Below, piece after piece: positions 42,623-53,857 of a stretch of 64,000 nucleotides of DNA; the stretch's first letter is position 1, and every line of letters starts with the position of its first letter. The stretch spans positions 85,615,819 to 85,679,818 of the forward strand of contig CM065295.1 of assembly GCA_032871835.1 (NCBI GenBank). Direction: 5' to 3'. This DNA is from Dipteronia dyeriana (Eukaryota > Streptophyta > Magnoliopsida > Sapindales > Sapindaceae). The notes under the pieces are model-generated. The model ran no database searches, was not told the origin of the DNA, and was given only the letters and a program-made list of their open reading frames with translations. A program made the position numbers and the translations under genes.

Positions 42623-44103
42623 TCTTGGACGGAGTTGAAGTGAGCAAAAAATGTACAAGTAGCCAAAAACAAACGTAACAGCGACCTCAGGGCAACCTCA
42701 ATCAAGTCGCCCCAAGGTCGCTTTCTTATCAGCTCAAGGACTCTCCGCCAGACGCAAAAGCATCAAATGGCCACCTGACCCTAAGTCACCCTCAGGTCGC
42801 TATTCTCTCAATTTTGGACTCTCCACCTGATGCAAAAGCGACCTCAGGGCGACATGACCCTAAGTCGCCCCAAGGTCACTATCCTCTTGAGTTTTGCCTC
42901 ATCAGACATACACAAGTGACATGAAGGCGACCTGACCCCTAGGTCGCCCTAACGTCACCCATTTACCTAGAAAATGAACAAAATCGAGAAATTGGCCTTT
43001 TTACCCATACCTATTTCATTTCCATATTTATATCCTTACTATGTTCAGGCCTAAGAACCACTCTCTACCCAAAAACTCTCACAATACCTTATCTTTTCAA
43101 CTTCCATATACATCATCAACCCAACTTCCAAGAAAACTACCAAGACACCACCTTTCCCTAAAATCCAACACATCTACCACACCCACTCATCGCATCCATC
43201 ATCATTTCACGTTTTTGGACAAAAGGGAGCTGAAGACAAATTAAAGGAGAAGAAGAACCAAGAAAATGATGAGACTCTCCATATAGTTTTCTCCAAACCC
43301 TTTCTCTTTCATTTCTGTTGTAGAGCCATGTATTTAATTTCATATATGTTTTGTATGGCTCTAATTTGTAGTATGAACTAAGTGTTCTTTGCTAAGGCTT
43401 GATGAAACCAAACCCCCAAATTTAATGATATAGATTATCTATTTTATCCATGCATGCTTGTGTTTTGTATGGATATTTTTGAATACTTAATGCTTTCATG
43501 AAATTGATCAACTTGTGAATGATATGTTGTTGTGTGCTATGAACCGAGAGGTTACGCACTCCACGTGTTTGATAAAATGTCCTTTATATATGACTAGTAT
43601 GGTAGATATACGCGAGGCTAGCGTCTATGGCCCCTTGTTTGTGTGTCAAAGTCCAAAATGAATTCATGCATATAGTCTAGGGATATCGAGAGATAGGGTT
43701 TGGGTATGCTTGAATGTAATTTCTATTACTCGAGGGAGAGTAGAGATTATTGGGTATACGGGGCTACAATTCACATTTGCACAATTTGGATATTTAGATG
43801 AGTCTAGAACTTGAGATAGGAGAGGTGAGGTGGATTCTATGTCTTAGCATTTCTCATCACATAGTTACATTTGATTTAATTTCTTGTTTTCAGTTCACAA
43901 TCTTAGCTAAAATTGCTTTAGTAATTAATTTAGATTTAGTGTAGTTCTTAACAACATCATTCTCTTTAATCATTGTTTGAATAATATCTAGATCAATCAA
44001 TTTCGGTACTCAACTCCTCAATCTTCATTGAAATGAACTTTACTTATTATTGTACTACACTCTGGCCTCGTACATTTGTGAGCGCCCACTTTTGGAGCGA
44101 GTC
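42623..44103. mobile_element. Probable solo gypsy-type LTR inside the TIR element
   Basis: A 1,481-bp insert flanked by AATGG (42618-42622 and 44104-44108). Removing it restores TTAATGGTCAAAGC, which matches the other end of the same inverted repeat (TAACGGTCAAAGC by complement at 18820), so the insertion site is well supported. The interior has leader-like text ending GTACATTTGTGAGCGCCCAC, reminiscent of gypsy LTR 3' ends. The ends are not TG…CA, so the LTR assignment is tentative. Confidence 0.55.
42662..42962. repeat. GCGACC/GGTCGC minisatellite
   Basis: Three to four diverged units of about 85 bp, each with GCGACCTCAGGGCGAC… and CTAAGTCGCCCCAAGGTCGC, separated by CTCTCCACCTGATGCAAAAG-like text. 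Units start near 42680, 42760, 42848 and 42925. Locally GC-rich. Confidence 0.75.
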
Positions 44104-44317
44104 AATGGTCAAAGCTCTGGTCAAGGGTATCTTCTTGTGATTTCAGGAAAAGATAGCTATGGCTCTGGTTTAGGGTAAACTCAGAGTGTTTTAATGCGAT
44201 TTTCCCTAATAATAAAAATAATATTGTTGGTGCAATATCATCAAATCCCTGGTTTTTTTATAAGAACCTCAACCAAATAATAATTTTATATTAAACAAAT
44301 TATAATAACAATAATGA

Positions 44318-44556
44318 TAATTGAGTCTTTTTTGGTAACTGAAAAAAAAATTATATTCTCATTTAGAATTCATATTCAGTCTGTGTTTAAAGTTTGAAAG
44401 GACTGAAATTTTAAATGTATTCTTATTCTCTAGATAATCCCTTCTGGCCTTCTCAAATGACATCATTCGTGATGGTTGTTATATACTTTCTTCATCATTG
44501 TATTCAACTTAAAAAAATTGGTTTTCCAATCCTTTTGATTCTCCCACATTTAAGGG
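44318..44556. other. Block C: third, diverged copy of the upstream block
   Basis: TTGAGTCTTTTTTGGTAACT (near 44322), ATTCATATTCAGTCTGTGTT, CCCTTCTGGCCTTCTCAAAT and TTGGTTTTCCAATCCTTTTG align in order with 17185-17520 and 40180-40510, with internal deletions. The copy is cut at about 44556 by the tail of the next LINE. Confidence 0.75.
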
Positions 44557-44561
44557 TCGAA

Positions 44562-44636
<75 letters not shown>
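44557..44636. repeat. (AATA)n and (TA)n microsatellites at the LINE tail
   Basis: About ten AATA units (44561-44602) followed by (TA)n (44603-44634), directly before the 3' end of the minus-strand LINE. On that strand they are where the poly(A)-type tail is expected. Confidence 0.85.
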
Positions 44637-44638
<2 letters not shown>

Positions 44639-44951
44639 AAAAGGCTCAATATATTAGCATAAGGAAATAGAAAACAACCAAGAGGTTTAAGAAAAAGCCA
44701 AAGATGAAACCAGCTCAACCAACAAAAAGACAAGAAAAACAAACACAACAACTACCTAAGGAACACAAAGACAAAACATAAACCCACAACCAAAACGATC
44801 ACCCAGTAGTCAATCAAACCACACCAGACCAACATTCTAGAAATCAGACATCAGACATCACACACCAACACCTAGAAAGGTAGAGCAAAATAGATCTACA
44901 ACTTTCATGAACGAAGCACACAGAACACACCAAAAATCCCAAAGAGCCAAA

Positions 44952-45476
44952 TCAAACATCTCCCCATTCAAAAAAATCTCTCGATAAGCTTGACCCCATT
45001 TTTGTCAAACTATCCACGAATGAATTAAAGGCTCTAGACTCAAAAACAATTTTGATGCCACCAACAAAGCTTAGAGTGTTTCTGATGTCTGAAATGATGT
45101 TAACGTAGCTGAAATTTCTAAAGTCACCCTTATTGACCCATGAAACAACCAATTTTGAGTCGCGTACCACCAAAATGTTCCGCCCTCAAATGTTATGCTT
45201 CGATTGACAAAGCTCAATCGCTCTGCAGATCGTCCAAATTTCAGCTATGTTCGAATCCATGATTCCCAAGTAAATGGAGAAAAGGCAAAGAATCTTACCG
45301 TATGGATCCCTCAGCACACCACATATGCCCGTTGGCCCTGGTTTTCCTTTAATCGATCTATCAACATTAAACTTGAGGATATCAGCCATGGGTGAGATCC
45401 AATCTGTAATTTTTGGCTGAACTTTGACTTTATGCTCCACGTATCGCTCAAACACATTACTAAGAAGAGAATCCAC
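44952..45476 (-). pseudogene. LINE RNase H domain
   Basis: ILKFNVDRSIKGKPGPTGI, ICGVLRDPYGKILCLF and NIAEIWTICRAIELC (45186-45476), then DSKLVVSWVNKGDF and NSFVDSLTKMGS (44952-45173). Acidic residues (VD, AE, DS, VD) match the plant LINE RNase H, though the first motif is VDRS instead of VDGS. Confidence 0.85.
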
Positions 45477-45487
45477 CGAATCCGTTG

Positions 45488-46116
45488 TGTTGTCGAGAAG
45501 AAATTACAAACACACACAAACCTAATCACAAACACGAATAATGAAAGCAATAAGAAAAAGAAGACACCAAAGATTTTACGTGGTTCAACAAATTGCCTAC
45601 GTTCACAGAGCGCACCGCACTCAATCCACTATATCTCAGAGTTGATTACAATCTCTCTGTCTCTCTTTCAATCTCTCTACAATTGTTCTCTCTCTCTCTA
45701 ACAATTTTTCTTACACACTACGCACTATTTTTCTGCTTTTTCTCCACTCTTTTTAAGTACAAATAATGGTGGTATTTATATGGGAGTACTAGGGTTAGCC
45801 AAATCCCAATTGGAATCTATTTCCTTTTCCAATTACTTGTGCACGTAGGATTTCTTCTTTCCTAGTGAAATCCATGTCACCTCTGTGTGGGCACATGCCT
45901 GCGCCGCAGTCCATAACGCATAACATGCATGTGGAACACCGCTCCACATACCGCGATATGTGCATCTTGCCTGCGCAGCGGTATGCAAACATGTCACCTC
46001 TGGACTTCTCCGCTATGTGTGCCGCGGTCTGGGTTATTGCCTCTGCCGCGGTCATCACCGCACCACCTGCCAGAGTTTGTTTTCTCTACTCATTTCTGGC
46101 TTCACATAACCCAACA
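45488..46116 (-). repeat. 3' LTR of the copia element
   Basis: 629 bp. Contains CCGCGGT-rich segments at 45900-46060 that differ from the partner LTR mostly by C/T and G/A changes, as expected for decay of methylated cytosines. Confidence 0.92.
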
Positions 46117-46470
46117 ATCTCCCACTTGAAGACTGAAACTCAATAGGCGTTCTCCATCCTTCCTTGATGACTTAGTGGATAAATAACAGTGTGCTCACTC
46201 CCTATGTATTTACTCTTGAAGAACCACTGAAGTTGCGTACAATTCTATTTTTTCAGTAGTGACTGGCTTGGTTAACATGTCAGTCGGATTCTTAGTTCCT
46301 GTAATCTTCATTAGCTTCAACACTCTTTCTTCGATTAACTATCGAATGAAGTGGTAGCGCTGGTCTAAATTGAACGCTGAATTCTTGGCCAAGTGTATTG
46401 CACTTTGACTGTCACTATGCAACACATTCATCACCTGATCAAATCCCAACTCGGCTAACAACCCTTGTAA

Positions 46471-47304
46471 TCATATCAGCTCTTTGCTTGCTTCTGTCAC
46501 AGCCACATACTCAGCTTCTGTTGTAGAGATTGTCACTATCTTCTGTAACTGGGACACCCAACTAACTGCAGTACTCGCCATTATGAACACATATCCAGTG
46601 GTGCTTCTCCTGTGATCCACATCTCCAGTAAAATCAGAATCCACATGACCTTCCAACTTGAGTTCATCTCTGTTGAAGGTTAGACATCTTTCCGTCGTAC
46701 CTCGCAGGTATCTTAGAATCCACTTTACGGCCTTTCAGTGAGATTTGTCTGGATTAGACATGTATCGGCTCACAACTCCCACTGCTTGGGAAATGTTTGG
46801 TCTTGTGCAAGTTATGACATACATTAGACTTCCAATGTCTGAAGCATAAGGTACTCTAGCCATGAAATCCTTCTCCTCTTCCGTCTTTGGACTCTGATCC
46901 TTAGACAACTTGAAGTGACTAGCCAAAGGTGCTCTTACTGGTTTAGCATCTCTCATGCTGAATCTATGTAACACCTTCCGAACGTACTCTGCTTGTGAAA
47001 GCTTCAATGTACCTTCCTGTTTGTTTCAGCTAATCCTCATTCCAAGAATTTGCTTTGCTGGACCCAAATCCTTCATCTTGAATTCAATCAAAAGTTGCTT
47101 CTTCAAATTATTTATCTCTTCTAAATCTGCATCAGCTACTAACATGTTATCAACATAAAGTAGCAATATTATAAAACTAGACTTAACCTTTTTGAAGTAG
47201 CAACAGTGGTAAGCATTGCATCTCAAGTAGTCATACCATCGAACTTTTTGTACCACTGTCGGGGAGCTTGTTTTAAACCATACTAGCTCTTTGTCAACTT
47301 GCAT
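46471..47304 (-). pseudogene. Copia reverse transcriptase (C-terminal half) and RNase H
   Basis: 47026-47304: FIILLLYVDNMLVADAD, where the catalytic YVDD is YVDN, then EFKMKDLGPAKQILGMRI. 46735-47007: KLSQAEYVRKVLHRFSM, VPYASDIGSLMYVITCTRPN and VGVVSRYMSNPDKSH. 46471-46656: GHVDSDFTGDVDHRRSTTGY and ISTTEAEYVAVTEASKE of copia RNase H. All lie in one frame separated by stops. The RT N-terminal half between 47305 and 47680 is degenerate. The YVDN change alone should abolish polymerase activity. Confidence 0.88.
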
Positions 47305-47677
47305 ACCAACTCTTCCTTGTCATCTTCCGTAAACCCCTCTGGTTGCTTCATGTATATATTCTCCTCCAATTCCCCATGAAGAAAGACAGTCTTCACATCT
47401 AACTGCTCCAGATATAACCCTTTTGCTGTGACAATACTTAACACTAATCGGATCGTAGTTAGTTTAACAACAGGTGAAAAACTTTTAGAGTAGTCGATAC
47501 CTTCAATTTGTTAGAAAGCTTTGACTACGAGTCGTGCCTTGTATCTCTTGGAACCATCATATTCCTCTTTGATCCGATACACCCATTTATTCTGTAGGGC
47601 TTTCTTTTCTTCAGGCAACTTGGCTAACTCTCAAGTTTGGTTAGATGCCAACGACTCCATCTCATCATTGCAAGCTC

Positions 47678-48009
47678 TCACTTGTTCGTATCTTCTCCTT
47701 GACAAGCTTTATCATAGCACTCAGATTCTCCTGCATCTGTCAGCAGCATGTAATGCAAGTATTTCCTATTTGGTATTGGAGTTCGAGTTAATTTTCTCAA
47801 TGTATTTCGGACCTGTGTCATTGGAACATCTCTAGGTGGGATTGGTTCTTGTGCCTGGGGCTGCACACCTTGCTCTTCATCATTCTGTTTAACGTGCTCC
47901 ATGATTCCTCTATCCTGTAGATCATTAGGTCCAAAAAAATTTGGCTCTTCTGGCTTAGACACCTATGTGTTCCTGTCTTTATACATGACCCTTTAATTGA
48001 AGACAACAT
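47678..48009 (-). pseudogene. Copia integrase-RT linker
   Basis: PNRKYLHYMLLTDAGESECYDKAC, PQAQEPIPPRDVPMTQVR and similar text correspond to the variable region between integrase and RT. The frame at 47678-47962 differs from that of the flanking pieces, so a frameshift lies here. Confidence 0.65.
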
Positions 48010-48099
48010 CTCTACTTCTAATCATCTTGCGGTTTTGGTCATCCCACAGCTTGTAACCAAAATTATCCTCTCTGTAGCCCATCAAAGGACACTTACTGA

Positions 48100-48660
48100 C
48101 TAGGCGTCTAGCTTACTCCGCGCGTGATCACCTATATGTACATAAGAGACACATCCAAACACTTTAAGGTGAGAAAGTTTTACCTCTTTCCCAGTCCAGA
48201 TCTCTTCTGGTATAGCGAGGTCTAAGGGCTTTGATGGTCCTTTGTTAATCAAATACGCTGTTGTATTGACTGTTTCTGCCCAGAACTGTTTTGGTAGCCC
48301 TGAGTGTATCCTCATGCTTCTGGCTCTCTCAGTCAATGTTTTGTTCATCCGTTCTGCTATGTCATTCTGTTGTGGGGTTCCAGGAACAGTCCTACTGAGC
48401 TTTATCAGATTCCGGTAGAAAAACCTCTTGAATTCATTGTCTTCATATTCTCCACCATTGTCTGAATACAACTTTTTGATCTTCAAACCTGTCTCATTCT
48501 CAACCCTGGCTTTCCCTCTCTTGAAAGCGTCAAATACCTCAGACTTGTATTTTAGAAAGTAAACCCATACCTTTTTGGAATGGCCGTCGATGAACGTGAT
48601 GAAGTACAATTTACCTCCGGTTGATGAGACTGAAGCTGGGCCCCAAACATCGGTGTGCAC
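48100..48660 (-). pseudogene. Copia integrase core
   Basis: HTDVWGPASVSSTGGKLYF (first Asp), KKLYSDNGGEYEDNEFKRF (second Asp) and GTPQQNDIAERMNKTL (Glu) give the DDE triad of the copia integrase, which inserts the cDNA into chromosomes. LPKQFWAETVNTTAYLINK and HLKVFGCVSYVHIG follow. This 187-residue stretch is open; stops lie on both sides. Confidence 0.9.
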
Positions 48661-48801
48661 TAGTTCCAGCTTCTCCTTTACCGGTGTTCTTCAGGTTCTT
48701 TTGAAGCTCACTTGCTTCTGATTTTCTAGAATGCAACTCTCACATAAATCAACCTCAACGTTTTTCAAATATGGCAACTTACCTTTCGAATGCAGATATT
48801 T

Positions 48802-49050
48802 CTACCCTTGAGAACTCATGTGCCCAAACCTCTGGTGCCACAAGTTCGGATTGTCTTTGCCTTCCGCCATAGCGAATGAACCACAACCATCATTGGTTGT
48901 GTAGAGCGGCCCATTCTTACTTCCTAGGGCGATTGTCATTGCACCTTTCAAAATCTTCCATTTGTCACCTGTGAAGGTCGTCACATAACCATCTGACGCC
49001 AGTTGCCCAATAGAGATCAAATTCTTCCTCAAGTCCGATATATGCCTCAC
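48802..49050 (-). pseudogene. Copia GAG-pre-integrase region
   Basis: VRHISDLRKNLISIGQLAS, FTGDKWKILKG and NLWHQRFGHMSSQG: the zinc-binding H…HxxxH region that starts the integrase part. Same frame as its neighbours, ended by an in-frame stop just before the catalytic core. Confidence 0.85.
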
Positions 49051-49062
49051 ATTGTCGAGCTT

Positions 49063-49635
49063 TCAAACTGACCCTTGCAGTTGAATCTTCACATCTCTTT
49101 TTCCGGTAAAATCGCATGCTTGATCGTCACCAAGATACACTTTACCTAGATTTCCGGAGACGTAGTTCTCGAGCAATTCCCTGTGAGGAGTGGCATGGAA
49201 TGACGCTCCCGAATCCAAGACCCAAGACTCCGTCTTGCTTTCTAACAAGCAGATAAGACAGTCATCTGACTCCTCCGATACACAATTCATACTGCTCTTA
49301 CCCTTATCTTTCTTTTCAGATCTACACTCATACGAGAGATGACCTTTCTTACCATAATTCCAGCATTCTGCATCTTTTTTGCTTCGTTGCGGGTTTCCCA
49401 AATAGTTAGCCTGATTTCTTGATTTGGACTTTCCTCTTGATTTTGATCTTCCCCGTTGATTTGTATTCCGATTTCCGCTTCTGCATTCTCTACCTTCCAA
49501 ACTCAATTCTGAAGATGTAGATGCCCATAATCCCTCTTCACGCATCCTGATCTCTTCGGTCATGATCATGTTTATAACCTGTTGAAGATTAAATTTTTCT
49601 TTCCTGAACGAGTTAGCAATCGACTGGCATGTCAT
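49063..49635 (-). pseudogene. Copia nucleocapsid knuckle and aspartic protease
   Basis: The zinc knuckle reads CWNYGKKGHLSYEC; the second Cys of the usual C-x2-C is Tyr. The protease follows with SWVLDSGASFHATPHREL (active-site DSG). The frame is the same as gag, from which it is separated by a single in-frame stop near 49636. Confidence 0.88.
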
Positions 49636-49638
49636 TTT

Positions 49639-50115
49639 CTAATTTTCTGGCATTTGGGTGAGTAGAAACGCCACCAGAAACTCCTCATCAAAACCCATAG
49701 ATAAAGAACACAACCTGTCCTTGAATTCATTGAACTGGTTAAGAAAATCTTTAAAGTTCTGACCCTCCACCATCTTCAAGTTTGATAACTTCTTGACAAG
49801 ATGGACTTTCCTTACCGTAAAAGGTTGTTCGTATAGGTATGATAGGGGATCTTTTACGTTGAAGGCGACCTGCTTCATCAAGCTGAGACGAATTGCTCTC
49901 AATGCTTTCCTGTCCAGGAGTTCAAAGTCATCAACATCCATATTTTTCGGTTTCTTTTTCTTTTCCCAATCTTCATCGTTCATATCTTTTGGCCTCTCTT
50001 TTATCAGCCAATGCAGATCCTTTTGGTACAGATAATCTTCCATCTGTATCTTCCAGAAGCTGAAATTCAAACCATTGAATTTCTTAATCTTATGCGTTTC
50101 CTTTTCTGACTCCAT
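49639..50115 (-). pseudogene. Copia gag, N-terminal domain
   Basis: The start is placed at MESEKETHKIKKFNG (ATG at 50115). KFNGLNFSFWKIQMEDYLYQ, DRKALRAIRLSLMKQVAFNV, VKKLSNLKMVEGQNFKDFL and FDEEFLVAFLLTQMPEN are the blocks of plant copia gag (UBN2-type domain). The open frame extends further up into the primer site, which is not coding. Confidence 0.88.
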
Positions 50116-50170
50116 CTCCACGACGAAATCGATGACCTCGAGAGAACCTGGATTTGTGTGAAAAGTAATC

Positions 50171-50198
50171 TGCCCCAACCCGGAGCTCTGATACCAAT
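50171..50198 (-). promoter_or_regulatory. Copia primer-binding site (initiator Met tRNA)
   Basis: Complement of 50180-50198 reads ATTGGTATCAGAGCTCCGG, starting next to the 5' LTR (50199). TGGTATCAGAGC is the canonical plant copia primer site. Confidence 0.9.
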
Positions 50199-50839
50199 TG
50201 TTGTCGAGAAGAAATTGTAAACACACACAAATCTAATCACAAACACAAATAATGAAAGCAATAAGAAAAAGAAGACACCAAAGATTTTACGTGGTTCAAC
50301 AAATTACCTACGTCCACGGAGCGCACCGCACTCAATCCACTATATCTCAGAGTTGATTACAATCTCTCTGTCTCTCTTTCAATCTCTCTACAATTGCTCT
50401 CTCACTCTAGCAATTTTTCTCACACACTACACACTATTTTTCTGCTTTTTCACCACTCTTTTTAAGTACAAATAATGGTGGTATTTATATAGGAGTACTA
50501 GGGTTAGCCAAATCCCAATTGGAATATATTTCCTTTTCCAATTACTTGTGCACGTAGGATTTCTTCTTTCCTAGCGAAATCCATCACTACCGCGGTCTGG
50601 ACTGCTGTATGGGCACATGTCTGCGCCGCTGTCCATAATGCAAAACATGCATGTGGAACTCCGCTCCATAGACTACGGTGTGTGCATCTTGCCTGCGTCG
50701 CGGTACGCATAGCATGTCACCTCTGGACTTCTCCACTGTGTGTGCTGCGGTCTAGATTATTGCCTCTGTCGCGGTCGCCGATGCGCCACCTGCCAGAGTT
50801 TGTTTTCTCTGCTCGTTTCTGGCTTCACATAACCCAACA
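50199..50839 (-). repeat. 5' LTR of the copia element
   Basis: 641 bp, TGTTGTCGAG to CCCAACA. It should contain the promoter. AATAATGGTGGTATTTATAT near 50471 on the plus strand places a TATA-like ATATAAATACC on the minus strand, a plausible TATA box. Confidence 0.92.
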
Positions 50840-51098
50840 CATTGAACATTTCCCATGATGTTTGAACCACCACACAAGCCAAACTTAGCCAAATCTCCCG
50901 CCTCCTCCACACTTAGATTTTTTCCTTCAAAATAACCTGGTTCCTAGTTTCCCATATGGTTTATACGACTACGCCAAAAAGGGAGGACCACACCCTATCA
51001 TGTTTTAAAGCTGAGCAAAGCCCCTTCCAACTGTCCATCCAACCTTTAACCATCTCATTGAAGACACAGATGACCCCCCAGCAAGACATGCACATCAA

Positions 51099-51791
51099 CT
51101 ATAGAGCATTCGACCACGTACAATTGAGGAAAATATGGTATATCGATTCTTTGTCAGAATTGCAAAGAGGACAGTTTAAATCCACCATATGACTTATACC
51201 GTATTTATAGAGCAAATCTTTCACTAACACCCTACCTCCCCATAATTTCCAGAGAAATACCTTAATTTTAGTAGGGCACTGTCCCTGCCAAATGATATCG
51301 GGGACTGATTCTGTAGACATTTCTAATCCTCCAAGGCTCTTTGAAAAGAACCAACCGTAAACATTCCATTCGAGTTGAATGACCAAGAAATTATGCTGGC
51401 AAAAATTAATGCAGTCCGATACAATAACAAAATACCTCCACTGATCATTTTCTCAATCAAAAGTTGGTCTTCTCATCATAATGTTCCACCTCCAACCAGT
51501 CTCAGACCAAGAACTATAATCTTGCACCACTCATGTCTTGTTAGTAGCCAGTGCAAAGCATCTTAGGAAAGCTTCTTTCAAAGGTCTACCATCCACATCT
51601 AGTTCCGACCAAAAATCAATCCTATCCTCATTGCCAACCACTGTTCGAAAACCCGATTTGATCACCTTAGCAGTAACAAAATCACCTTTCAGAAGGCTTT
51701 CAATCGACTTAACAAAAAAATAGACATATTTGGCTCCATGCCAATCCCATAAGATGATGCTCTCATTTACCTTATATTTAGAGCAAATCAC
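51099..51791 (-). pseudogene. LINE zf-RVT domain and linker
   Basis: 51099-51386: KIKVFLWKLWGGRVLVKDLL, then CPLCNSDKESIYHIFLNC, the zf-RVT cysteine/histidine pattern intact. 51531-51791: GDFVTAKVIKSGFRTVVGNE, IDFWSELDVDGRPLKEAF. Separate frames joined by frameshifts. Confidence 0.85.
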
Positions 51792-51797
51792 TATGTT

Positions 51798-52211
51798 TCA
51801 TAAGGAAGAGTTTTCTCTGTCGAACCTCCAAATCCATTTTGCTAGCAAGGCCTTATTTTGATGTGTGATCCTACCAATGCCCAAACCGCACGAAGACTTA
51901 CTTCTGCACACCTTGTCCCACTTAATAGCGTGGATTTTTTTCTTTAAAAACTCATCTCCCCAAAGGAAGTTTCTTTGAAGCCTCTCAATGTTTTGAGCCA
52001 CCCCCACCGGAATTTTAAATACATATAGAAAGTACATGGGCATACTAGCAATAACATATTTAATTATAACAAGCCTACCCCATTTAGAAAGAAATTTCCT
52101 TTTCCATGGGGCCAAACACTTTTCAATTTTCAACACCAAAGACGCCCAAAAATCCTTAGAACCTGGTCTACCCCCTAATGGAAAACCAAGATAATTCATG
52201 GGAAGCGACAT
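51798..52211 (-). pseudogene. LINE RT C-terminal region
   Basis: LPMNYLGFPLGGRPGSKDFW, KFLSKWGRLVIIKYVIAS, IERLQRNFLWGDE and KVCRSKSSCGLGIGRI. This is the same region as at 9731-10138 in the other LINE, but better preserved. Confidence 0.88.
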
Positions 52212-52431
52212 TTTCTTACATTTAAAAGAAGTCGCCCAAACCGAAGGATCCAGCTCTCATATACTGCCCACTCTAACCACTCCTGATTTGTGAAAATTAA
52301 TTCTCAATCCCAACACCAATTCAAAGCAACGAAGTACTCTCATAGCATTCAGAAGATACTCAATCCTTGGTTTTAAAAATAGAATGGTATCATCTGTAAA
52401 TTAAAGATACGTAATATGGACTTTTTTGTCC

Positions 52432-53359
52432 TCAAAACTTTCTCCCTCTAATAAATTCACCTCGACAATCTTTATGAGCAAGCAATTTAGGCATTCCACC
52501 ACAATATTGAAAGGGAAGAGGAATAAGGGATGAAGTTGGTTTTCCATTAACAATCACTGATAGCATAGGGGTGATCACGCATCCTTTAATCCAATTTCTC
52601 CATTTGCTACCAAAACCCATTCTCTCCATCATAAAATCTAAGAACTCGTGTTCCACACTATCGTAAGCTTTCTCAAAATCTAACTTCACTAATAGGCCTC
52701 ATTCTTTGTCATTCTTCCATTTTCAAATAACCTCTTCTACAATAACAAAGCTATCTACAATTTGTCTATTTATAAATAAACGTCATCTGAGTCTCCCCGA
52801 TCACGGAATACATAACCGGTTTTACACGATTGGCTAAATCCTTCGCAAGCACCTTATATAAGGACCCTACAAGGCATAGAGGTCTGAATTCTGTAATCTC
52901 CTCTAGATTATTTATTTTGGGAATAAGGGCAATAAAAGCTTTGTTCAAGCTCTTCACCACTGATGCATCAGAATGAAATTCATTAATAAAATTCATAGAA
53001 TCAGCTTGAATTACCTCCAGTGAGCTTTAATAAAATTCAGATTAAACTCATCCGGACCAATTGCCTTGTTCCCATCTCAATTAGCTAAAGCAAGTTGCAC
53101 TTTCTCCACTAAAAAACCTTTTACTAGCTTCAAGCTTTCACCTTCAAACAGCTGTTTGGAAATCAAAGTAGGCATTTTTGGTCGATGCCCATTGCGCTTC
53201 TGAAAATGATTTTTGAAGAAGCTGAAAACCCCCCTCACTGATAAGATAAGGGTCCGAAATCTTATTCCCCTCTATTAACAGCTCCTCAATAATATTTCTT
53301 CTCCTCCTACCATTGGCTATGCTATGAAAAAACCTGGTATTCTTATCCCTAACCTTCAA
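52432..53359 (-). pseudogene. LINE reverse transcriptase core and upstream region
   Basis: 52432-52689: MKLDFEKAYDSVEHEFLDF (RT catalytic motif A, with Asp) and NGKPTSSLIP. 52766-52996: SLNKAFIALIPKINNLEE, FRPLCLVGSLYKVLAKDLAN (motif 1). 53144-53359: RDKNTRFFHSIANGRRRRN. The FADD box should lie at about 52390 and is degraded there (text DDTIL is readable near 52390-52400). No endonuclease. Confidence 0.88.
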
Positions 53360-53440
53360 ACACTCAATCCTGGACTTTTGTCTTCAAGAATGTTCTTCAC
53401 GCCGTAAACTCTTCCATAAATCCTCCAGAAGCCTTGATCT

Positions 53441-53825
53441 CTCCTAAATATATATATATATATATTGATTCTCTTATAAGGTTTCTATCTGTAAGGACTA
53501 TGATGAAATCACGTCAATTTCTGAAATTTTTGATAATTTTTTTGTGGATGATAAGTTCAATGAAATCTATCAAACAAATAAAAATTAAGAATTTATCCCG
53601 ATTTTGTTAAATATGAATGCATCAGAAAATGGGCGAAATATAGGAAATACAATATATATATATATAGTTAGTAAGTTAGTTGGTTAGTTATTCTCTCCTC
53701 ATGACAAACTGATTTTATCTATATCAGCTCCACAACTATCAACCATTATATTCACATACTTCAGTTTAGTAAAAGTCTTCTTAAACTTAATAAATGACTC
53801 ACAAGTCTAGTCATAATCTTAAAAG

Positions 53826-53857
<32 letters not shown>

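Larger units (their letters stand above)
41645..44207. mobile_element. TIR element (block B copy) with nested LTR
   Basis: The left end (ACACCCTGAGTTTACCCAAA, about 41658) is matched inverted at 44110-44207; the complement of the right end reads AGGGAAAATCGCATTAAAAC. The homologous left end survives in block A at 18711. With the nested LTR (42623-44103) removed the element is about 1.1 kb. It has no transposase. A GGAAGAAGCAAGAGGAGAT… purine-rich stretch with short ORFs (41881-42196) is not a recognised gene. Confidence 0.7.
45488..50839 (-). mobile_element. Ty1/copia element (Tork/Tnt1-like), nearly complete
   Basis: LTRs at 45488-46116 and 50199-50839 (TGTTGTCGAG…CCCAACA) are about 92% alike by eye; their central CCGCGG-rich part is the most diverged. 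Target duplication CRTTG (45483-45487, 50840-50844). The primer site next to the right LTR reads TTGGTATCAGAGCTCCGGG on the minus strand (initiator Met tRNA). The polypurine tract CAAGTGGGAGAT lies next to the left LTR. The polyprotein (gag, protease, integrase, RT, RNase H; minus strand) stays largely in one reading frame but has several stops. Tork/Tnt1 placement rests on gag style. Confidence 0.93.
44637..53440 (-). mobile_element. L1-type LINE, 5'-truncated, split by a copia element
   Basis: Minus-strand LINE coding pieces lie on both sides of the copia element: RNase H at 44952-45476 and RT/zf-RVT at 51099-53359. The copia target duplication (CGTTG 45483-45487, CATTG 50840-50844) marks the break, so the LINE is older. 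The endonuclease domain is missing, with homology ending near 53440. Many frameshifts and stops. Confidence 0.88.

Noticed and set aside
47521..47835. Plus-strand ORF of 104 residues in the copia element
   Set aside because: Antisense shadow of the integrase-RT linker. Other plus-strand ORFs between 45195 and 50035 are likewise shadows.
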